A DNA stretch of 64,000 nucleotides from Toxorhynchites rutilus septentrionalis (lineage: Eukaryota > Arthropoda > Insecta > Diptera > Culicidae). The position numbers and the translations under genes were made by a program. The notes under the pieces were generated by a model. It was not told the origin of the DNA, searched no databases, and saw only the letters and a program-made list of their open reading frames with translations. The stretch covers positions 94,176,575 to 94,240,574 of the forward strand of contig NC_073746.1 in the NCBI RefSeq assembly GCF_029784135.1, written 5' to 3'. How positions within the stretch are numbered: position 1 is the first letter of the stretch; the number at the start of each line of letters is the position of its first letter. Positions 57,020-64,000 of this stretch are shown piece by piece.

Positions 57020-58779
57020 AAAAATGTGTTCGAAAGATTTGAGCCAAATGAAAAAAATATAGTAAAATTTATGAAAAAAAATCGTCATTTACGGTGGGAC
57101 AGCTCTATTGCAACTGGTGTTCCAGGAAATTAATAATGTTTTCAATCCCATTTTTTGTAAAAATTAAAACTCAGTCATAGATCGTCGCTACATGTGGCAC
57201 ATGTGTCAGGGTAAATTTCCTTCTTTCTATGGCCTGTCAAAAAATAAACTCTCTCTACCATCGTGTCGTGTCATCGTTTCGCCTTCCATCCATCGAACGC
57301 GGCTATCCATTCGACCGGAATGAGATCGCAGATTCGAAAAGTGAAAAATGCATCTCTCACACCCCGTTGAATGAACCTGCCCCATTCAACTCGCCACCAT
57401 GAATAAGGGGTGACGTTGTGGGCGATGGTTCGCTGCGCATTGCGATGTGTCTTTCGCTGTCGTTTCAATCCCACCAAGCATAACCGGGTGCTCTCTTCTG
57501 TATCGGTTGGTCCTAGTCAGTGTCGGCTTTTAAAAGTTGCATAGTACCCGATGCCACCACAGTAAAACGAATGACATCGAACTAGCCATAAAACAACTGA
57601 CGGTGAGGACACTGGTCTTGCTTTGTTCGGACGTGATAACGAGGATTCCATTCTACACTTGGTCGTTTCAGGGGGGAGAAATTCTGCATAGCTTTCACTG
57701 ATGATGATGCAGTCAGTCAACATCGCCTTGACACGTGAAAATATAGTATTTTTGTATTCGAGAATTCCAATATTTCAGGATTATAAATCAAAGTCACATC
57801 CAATTTTAAAGCGGCATATATGGTCATACTCACCTGACGGACTGTAAACCGCCGACCACCTCACAGTCCTGCCCAACCATTCGAGATATGCTATTTCAAC
57901 CGCTCACGAACAGTACATTTCACACCCGAGGTAAGAGTGAACAGGAGATGAAAGTTGAGTATATATCCAACCCGGATCAACTCCGGACAAAGCCTTCGTG
58001 CATTTTCATTTTCCAACAATGAGAGCCACACAGAGGAACAAGTTTCGTTCGTTGCCATGTCCGGTGTTAGATAACATGTCGTAGAGAGGGATCGCTTTTT
58101 TGTACAGTCTGATATCGATATTTTCAGGGTTCTCACTGGTGTCACGAAATGTGACGGCAATGGTGTCTGTCGTCGGTATCGTTTTGCCTCATGATTTGTT
58201 TGATGTTCGTTTGCTAATACATACCAGCAGTGGCAAGACGAGAGGACTCTCGAATGTTTGCATCGGATGCATACAAACCCGGCGATCCGGTGACTGTATC
58301 TTCTGCGGGCGTGTTCTCTTGTCGTGTGTATGTGTGTGTGTACATGTATCGAGGACTGTTCAAGTGAAACGGACAGTCACGTTGATTAAATTATTTAGCA
58401 GTGCGTTACGTGTCTATCATATTAGTGTCGGTTCACTGTTGCAGAGTGCTGTGCTATAGATTCTCTACATTCTTCAGCTTCCACTTTATTGTTTCTATTG
58501 TACGCTCTCGAGATCCTATGTATGATACGAAGGTTGACTTCAACATTATGTCTGTCTGTTGCATTCTTAGAATCGAAATTCACCGTCATAGGTGAGAATG
58601 TACACACGAGTTGTAGGGTTGTCATATCCACAAAATAATTTATATTTCCAGAAAAAATATGTTTTTTTGAAACCAAGCATCTATAGTTACAGATTAAAGA
58701 TTTTTAAAATATTAGTTTCCAAAAATAATTTTAATCTGAGTCTATGATTATTTTTCGAATATTTTTCTATACCTCCATT
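57020..58779. other. No gene recognised; unique-looking sequence
   Basis: Higher GC content at 57230-58460 with several frames up to 119 codons on both strands, none with a recognisable domain. A TG-type microsatellite lies at about 58322-58343. Confidence 0.4.
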
Positions 58780-58930
58780 AGGGTGGCAATGGATGTATGT
58801 AATAGAAATCATCATCGAATTTCAAAAACCGACCATGCACAGTTTGTTTAGTGGCCCAAAAAATGAGTTTCAGCTCAATCGGACATGATTTAGGGTTGCC
58901 TCAAAGCACTCAAAGTTTTTATTTTTTGGT
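58780..58930. repeat. Palindromic family F1, fragment
   Basis: Shares ATCATCGAATTT, AACCGACCAT, TTTCAGCTCAATCGGACATGATTTAGG and CTCAAAGCACTC-like words with 41517-41635. Confidence 0.7.
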
Positions 58931-58969
58931 AATGCAATCAATAACTAGAAAATTTTAATTTTGCGAATT

Positions 58970-59350
58970 GGTCCCCTCTGACTGAACCCCTTTTTTCATT
59001 AGGCCATTTTAGGGTGGCCCGAAAAATCAATTTTTTTACCTTCTTCCAAAAATGTTTTTTCCAAAAATTTATAATATAATTATTTATTAACTTATAAACC
59101 GATTTAGACGATCAACATATCAATTTGAAGCCAATGAACGTTTTTGAGTTATGATTTGTCAAAGTTCACATGCTTTCAGTTTTCGTTCAATATTCGTATG
59201 CGACCACACCGGTCTCCGTCGGGCAGTCATCGGGTACGGACGCATTTTTCGTCGCTCCGTATCTGTTTTCGGCACGATCAAACGCGTTTTGTTCCTCCCG
59301 CGATATCTGTTGATTGCTGTGTTTTTCAATTACGGTCGTGTAAAATAAAA
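58970..59350. repeat. Palindromic family F2, fragment
   Basis: Contains TTTTAGGGTGGCCCGAAAAAT, TTCCAAAAATG and AACCGATTTAGACGATCAACATATC, matching 35880-36020. It continues through CAATATTCGTATGCGACCACACC, which also starts the fragment at 62489. Confidence 0.65.
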
Positions 59351-59549
59351 TATAAAAAATGAATAATATACATGTCGAAGTACATGATTTGTGTTGCAGA
59401 GAAACTATCTAAAGTTTCTAGAAGCATTTTGATGTATAGTGTTAACCTAATTAGAAACGCATTTTGAAGATGCTAAGGCTTTTTTGTGTGTGTGCTTTAC
59501 TTTCTCTTTGAGCGCGTATTGCTCTCCAGTAATTCGATGAGCAAGAATA

Positions 59550-60853
59550 AAGTCTGCTTCATTTAATATTGGAACACAAACAATTGCGTGTAGTTCAGTC
59601 ATTTATTAACGAATTCATAATTTGTTTTTCATACAAATGTAGCATTTTCTTTACTCTTTCATAAAAAAAAATTAAAAAAATTATTCATTGCTGTTTCGAA
59701 GAAATTCTCGTACTTTTCCCGTAATACGGCACATTAGGCGGCGCACACCCTTTTCGTCCACCGTTTTGGCGATTTGATTCCACCAGTTCTTCATTTGAGT
59801 CATGTTCCTAACAAGTTTTTCCTTTGCCTTAAGCCTCCGCTTCGTGATTGCCCAGTATTTCTCTATCGGCCGGAACTGGGGGCAGTTTGGGGGGTTGAGG
59901 TCCTTCGGTATTACGCTGACCCCGTTCGTTGCGTACCATTCCATAACCGTTTTGCTGTAATGGCAGCTTGCGAGGTCCGGCCAAAACATTACTGGACGGT
60001 CGTGGGCACGAATAAACGGCAGAATCCGTTTCTGTAGGCACTCTTTTTTGTAGACTTCTAATGTCATTGTCTTGTCAGTGAGAAAGACTTTGGTTTTCTG
60101 TCCACAACTGCATATCCCCTGCCAAATCATGTACTTGCGGGCGAATTTATCCGCAAACACGAACTTAAATTTTGCAGGTACATCCCCCCGAGCCGTCGCC
60201 AAATAAAATTTTTGACCTGGGATTTGCCCAAAGTCCGCCTTCACGTAGGTCTCATCGTCCATCAGAATACATCCGTCGAACTTGGTCAGCACTTGGTCGT
60301 ACAGCTTTCGAGCACGGATTCTGGCCACATTGTTCTGCTTTAGCGTCCGATTTGGCTGTTTGCTGGCTCGGAATGACCTTATTCCTTCCCGGATACGAAT
60401 TCGTCGCACCGTACTGTGAGCGGCCTGGAACTTATTGGCCAAATCGCGGTCTGAAAGATTGGGATTCCTCTTGACGGCCTTGATGACTTTCCCACGCAGT
60501 TTCCGGTCGACAGTTCCACTCCGACGCTTCGAATGCGGCTTCCGAGCCGTCGTCAATGTTTCCTTGTACTGCTTGATAACACGCCATACGGTATTTCTGG
60601 GCATTTTAAGCTGTTTAGCTAGCTTAGATGCCGACAACAATGGATTTTCAAGAAAATTGTGCACAATTTTATCTCTCCGTTCGGCTTCCATGGCGGTTGT
60701 TTACAAAATGCTATCGTTTGGTGTTATGACATAAATACATGGTGAAAGGTAATGAATTTCCCGACACGTGGGTGAAAAAAGTTTCCAAATCCGTCCACTA
60801 GGAGCGCCACAATGAGCAAAAGAATTTGTTCCAATATTAAATGAAGCAGACTT
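59550..60853 (-). mobile_element. Full-length ITmD37E-type Tc1/mariner transposon
   Basis: 1304 bp bordered by TA (59548-59549 and 60854-60855). The inverted ends start AAGTCTGCTTCATTTAATAT and are identical for about 27 bp. They enclose one complete transposase on the minus strand. It is the only element in the window with an unbroken full-length transposase and matched ends. Confidence 0.95.
59681..60691 (-). CDS. DD37E Tc1/mariner transposase, complete
   Basis: A 336-residue cut-and-paste transposase starting at ATG 60691, the usual length for this group. The N-terminal half has two helix-turn-helix units (LSASKLAKQLKMPRNTVWRV, about 19-38; LSDRDLANKFQAAHSTVRRI, about 79-98) with basic stretches between them. 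The catalytic motifs are complete: MDDETYVKADF (D146), FWPDLASCHYSK (D239) and QFRPIEKYWAI (E277), with 37 residues between the last two. C-terminus KVREFLRNSNE. No stop, frameshift or missing catalytic residue is visible. The upstream TIR-proximal region (60692-60853) is short, as in other mariners. Sequence differs clearly from the 41916 and 45161 copies, so it is a separate lineage. Confidence 0.96.
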   Translation of the reverse strand: MEAERRDKIVHNFLENPLLSASKLAKQLKMPRNTVWRVIKQYKETLTTARKPHSKRRSGTVDRKLRGKVIKAVKRNPNLSDRDLANKFQAAHSTVRRIRIREGIRSFRASKQPNRTLKQNNVARIRARKLYDQVLTKFDGCILMDDETYVKADFGQIPGQKFYLATARGDVPAKFKFVFADKFARKYMIWQGICSCGQKTKVFLTDKTMTLEVYKKECLQKRILPFIRAHDRPVMFWPDLASCHYSKTVMEWYATNGVSVIPKDLNPPNCPQFRPIEKYWAITKRRLKAKEKLVRNMTQMKNWWNQIAKTVDEKGVRRLMCRITGKVREFLRNSNE

Positions 60854-60855
60854 TA

Positions 60856-61669
60856 ATAGCGATTTGTTCGCTGATATCCGTAATTAGATGTTTTAATAGC
60901 AGTAGAAATAAAAGAAAGTGTTTGAGTTGTGTAATTGAAAGAGGTTATATGCTATATACTGAAAAAAAAACATTTTGCAAATCCAGTGCTCATTGATTGG
61001 ATTCCAGTGTTAACTGATTGTAACAGTTTCGTGTTTAAGTGCCATTTTGCTCGAGGCGCTCTCCTTGCTCTCCTCTGAATGAGAGGAGCTGCTAATGATT
61101 AATTTGATGATCGAATGATCGTTTCGTGAGCGACAGGAAGAATGGAACACTGCTAAGTATCATTTTGTCTCTTTCTTTTTGATGCTCTCTGCTTTCGTGT
61201 TTTTATTTCATGGCTCAATTCTCAGTGCGAAAGTGCTGCCTTAGGAGTTGTATACGGTCGCGCGATTGTAGCTACCTATAATGGTATTGGTGTGGGTGCA
61301 TTGGGCTCGGACTCACTGCTTCGGGTGGCCAGAAAGTTTTGTTTCTTATCGTCGTTTGTGCAGTCAAATTTTCGTGTGAGCTTAGATCCACTGTCCGCTG
61401 TTATATTAAGTCGGAGTTAAAAAATTTAAGTCGGGAGGTAGTCTATTTTGTTCGCTTGTTTTGCTGGTGTGGCGGAGGGTCACTGGCAGCTGCACCAGTG
61501 CAATTATGTGTAGCTGTTTACTTCTCGCGATTGCATACGATCCTTGTGGTCACATTTTCGTACAGAGGTTGATCAAAATGTTCATCAATATCAATCAAAA
61601 TTGGACTAATATTGAACTATGAAAATAGCTTTGGTGTGTTAGTTTATATCATGAAGGAGGACGATTGTT
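60856..61669. other. No gene recognised
   Basis: A frame at 61339-61572 (+) has hydrophobic stretches but no known domain. Otherwise unremarkable. Confidence 0.4.
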
Positions 61670-61679
61670 TCGAGATCAG

Positions 61680-62060
61680 TTCTCTCGGTTACCTTCTCAG
61701 GTTTCCCAAAGATAATTCTCCGATTTGAGTTCTATAAAGCGTACGCATGATGAATAACAGAATATATCTTAATATATTACACATCGTCGGGTCGATCGAT
61801 TGTAGAGGAATTCTCTCGGTTACTTTTTCAGGTTTCCCAAAGTTAACCATCCATCACCGCGATTGGGGTTAAATAAAGACTTCGCTCATTGAATAATAGG
61901 ATATATCGCTGGTCTGATTGGTTTGAGCGGAGTTTTCTCGGTCGCCTTCTCAGGTTTCCCACAGTTAAAATTTTGCAGTTGCAATAGGATTTCATAACAA
62001 ATACGTGTGAAAAATGAAAAATCTAATTATTGTTACAGGTTTTCCTTCTCAGGATACCTA
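61680..62060. repeat. Tandem repeats of about 127 bp upstream of family R copy 2
   Basis: Three to four units share CTCGGTTACCTTCTCAGGTT or variants at about 61682, 61811, 61937 and 62040, followed by TCCCAAAG and AATAAYAGRATATATC. Equivalent to the degraded array at 38340-38620. Confidence 0.75.
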
Positions 62061-62137
62061 AAGATCTCTGCTGTGTGTTGAGATATGAGATTTTCAGAAT
62101 TTCGTTTTGTTGTATTGTCCATAGTTCGCGTTTACAT

Positions 62138-62489
62138 AATCACATCACTTACCACAGTGAATCCTGATTCATACCTCTCCCACTAACAACTATCCCTCCC
62201 ATGATAAACGCTAGGGAACCACGCTATAGAGGCGACCCTTCTGGCCTTCGGGCGGCGAATATCATACTAACATTCCTTCCCTTCCCCTGGTGACTGTAAG
62301 GACGTGGCCGGCGTCTTTATTGACCATTTAAAGCTCGAATCACCGAGAATTGCACAACGAGAATGATTTGCTAGTCCCAAGCGTCATTCTGTGTGTTCTT
62401 TGTGCAATTTGGTTGGTTCAGGTCAATCACGGAGAGCAACTACGAATTGTACAGTCTACCCAAGCTCAAGCTCAAGCTCAAGCTCAATA
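62138..62489 (+). mobile_element. Retroposon-like repeat, family R, copy 2
   Basis: Nearly identical to 38709-39013 but with about 40 extra bases (TCACGGAGAGCAACTACG..) before a longer (AAGCTC)n tail of about four units. It joins an F2 fragment exactly after the tail, at CAATATTCG, so it may have inserted into F2 sequence. Confidence 0.72.
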
Positions 62490-63060
62490 TTCGTATGCGA
62501 CCACACCAAATCTATGCGTCTAGAATCCAATTTTCACGCAAGTGTGGCATTTTTCCAAAGAAGACTAACTCATTAGCTTTAAATTGATATATCGATAATC
62601 TGAATCGGTCTAGTAGTTCAAAAGATATGAATTAAAAAAAAAATCCTTTTTGTAAAAAAATCGGAAATGATATTTCGAATCATCGGTTTATTTTGAAATA
62701 TCATAAATCAAGAACAAAAACTAACGCCTCTCTCATTTTGGATATGTTATGAAAAAAACCTCAGCCTTCAAGAAAATATATAAAAAAATATAGCGCCCTT
62801 GGTCCCGAGACCAAGTAAACTATGAAAAACAAATACAACCATGAATTACGAAAACCAAATTCAATTTTCAGGAAATGTAGCATTTTTTCGAAGAACCAGC
62901 TCAATGCCTTCAATTTGATATGGCGATCATCTTATTCGGTTCAGTAGTTCAAAAGTAATGTTTTTTTTTTTGAAGAAAGCCAATTTTGAAGAAAAATTGA
63001 AAAAGTTGATTTTTCGGACCACCCTGAAATGGAAATGGTCACCCGAATGAAAAAAATAAA
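62489..63060 (-). repeat. Palindromic family F2, right-hand copy
   Basis: Carries CCAATTTTCACGCAAGTG, TGATATATCGATAATCTGAATCGG, the GCGCCCTTGGTCCCGAGACC phrase shared with 14330 in inverted form, and a second TTCAATTTGATATGGCGATCATC at 62910. Orientation is opposite to the 12111 and 58970 copies. Confidence 0.7.
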
Positions 63061-63131
63061 AAAATACTAGTCTAATATTTTGCAAAAAAAAACAAAATTA
63101 TCCCTTTTCATGGAAATCTGAAAACCACTAC

Positions 63132-63347
63132 ACTCATACCTCGATATACGGCCGCTCTTTATACGGCATTTCGCTATAACGGCCCTCTTCAATTAAGGCA
63201 TGTTTTCGATTTACGGTCTAAAATGTTTTGCTATAACGGCGAAAAAACGATTTTCGACGTCGATATTCAACCGATTCTTTATACGACTTTTCGCTTTGCG
63301 GCCATGTTTCGTGGAACGTATCTAGGCCGTAAAGCGAGGTATGGGTG
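63132..63347. mobile_element. TA-flanked MITE, 216 bp
   Basis: Left end CACTCATACCTCGATATACG and right end (reverse complement) CACCCATACCTCGCTTTACG, with TA on both sides (63130-63131 and 63348-63349). Internal TTTATACG and CGCTATAACGGC words repeat. Resembles pogo/Tigger-type MITEs; no coding sequence. Confidence 0.75.
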
Positions 63348-63349
63348 TA

Positions 63350-63430
63350 CAGGTCGGGCTCGATTATATATAATCGCAATTTCACTTTCAACGTTAATTT
63401 TCGAATCCAATTACATAATCGAATCACAAA
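63350..63430. mobile_element. Diverged pogo-like terminus
   Basis: CAGGTCGGGCTCGATTATAT directly follows the TA of the preceding MITE and matches the end at 36928. AATCGAA words follow. Its other end was not found. Confidence 0.45.
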
Positions 63431-63545
63431 AAAACTATTTTTCTATTAATGTTTGACATTCATACATTAATGAAAAAATTGTTTTCTTGAGATTATTTAT
63501 AGGATTTTAAAATAATTGTTGAAAAAAAAAATGGTCGACTATATA

Positions 63546-64000
63546 CAGGGTTTTCCATTTCGGGCTTCCGAAAGTATATAGTCCTGCGCTGACAACCGTT
63601 TGACATAGCTGTCAACCAAAGCGTCATATCGTTAGTTGAATGTCTGCCATTTTACAATATGGATCGTTTTAGCATCACACAACGTGTTAATTTTGTTAAA
63701 TTATACTATAAAAATGATGAAAAACCGGCAAATGTTTTTCGAGCATTACGGACGGATTTTGGTCGTCATGGACGGCCTACAGAGCACACAATCGCTAATG
63801 TAGTGCGTAAATTCGAACAAACTGGATCCGTAGCGGATATTGTGAAACCTGTACATCATCGTAATGTGCGTTCGGCCGAAAATATGACCCGAATGTTTCG
63901 ATTCCACGGCGTGCTCAGCAATTGGGCTTGTCAAACACATCATTGTGGCGAATTTTGCATTTGGACTTGCACCTACATCCATATAAAGTCCAACTGGTAC
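63546..64000 (+). mobile_element. IS630/Tc1-like transposon, 5' part (runs off the window)
   Basis: TA (63544-63545) then CAGGGTTTTCCATTTCGGGC as presumed terminal repeat, about 110 bp before the transposase start. The element continues past the right edge. Confidence 0.65.
63659..64000 (+). pseudogene. IS630/Tc1-like transposase, N-terminal part, frameshifted
   Basis: ATG at 63659 opens MDRFSITQRVNFVKLYYKND, then FGRHGRPTEHTIANVVRKFE, TGSVADI and RNVRSAEN, the HTH region of a transposase family widespread in insects (homologues read FGRHNRPTE..TIRRLVEKFE..TGSV). After about residue 75 the homologous continuation, SIPRRAQQLGLSNTSLWRIL and LHLHPYKVQLV, is found in another frame from 63898, and about a dozen codons between are missing. 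The ATG frame itself stays open to the edge but encodes unrelated residues after the junction. The DDE domain lies outside the window. Confidence 0.78.

Overview
This is AT-rich animal nuclear DNA, most likely from a mosquito (Culicidae, culicine-like). The evidence is intron and exon structure, tRNA-derived SINEs with target-site duplications, three DD37E (ITmD37E-type) Tc1/mariner copies of the kind described in mosquitoes, and an exon of the conserved gene out at first (oaf). There are no operons and no prokaryotic features. The species call is inferred from TE content and was not tested by a search.

Host genes are sparse. The one convincing host coding segment is a 38-codon exon of oaf at 11018-11131 (+), bounded by consensus AG and GTAAGT splice sites. 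No other oaf exon was recognised, so much of the window is probably oaf intron and flank. A decayed histone H2B copy lies at 1801-2100 and still carries a perfect histone 3' stem-loop at 2144-2159. A 20-codon histone H2A fragment lies on the minus strand at 3328-3387.

The rest is mostly transposable elements, many of them nested. From left to right: SINEs (2809, 4339); a 2.2-kb degenerate GATTCAGAATCC-type satellite (7737-9900); a BEL/Pao pol relic (16400-16900); a TA-flanked DNA element at 17088-20634 that carries a foldback element and a small MITE; a SINE with an 18-bp duplication (23572-24072); a hAT element with an 8-bp duplication (24251-26593), itself invaded by a mariner fragment and a SINE; a second degenerate satellite (28610-30240); Helitron-type minisatellites with a nested SINE (30447-31711); a pogo/Tigger-like relic (34831-35100); a palindromic repeat family (35783-36915); and a retrotransposon gag fragment fused to Helitron sequence (37072-38079).

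The right half holds a long palindromic element split by a dead ITmD37E copy (41152-43755), a nearly intact ITmD37E (44992-46290), a Helitron-like unit containing an internally deleted mariner that still has an open DNA-binding-domain frame (47875-49486), a clean second copy of the 17-kb element (52921-54074), a Helitron Rep relic (54720-55654), a long-TIR MITE with a TATA/initiator pair (55724-57019), a full-length ITmD37E with a complete 336-codon transposase (59550-60853), and the start of another IS630/Tc1-like transposon running off the right edge.

The elements most worth following up are the complete ITmD37E at 59550, the domain-deleted mariner at 47968, and the layered insertions at 17-20 kb, whose uninterrupted sister copy at 52.9 kb defines the insertion points.
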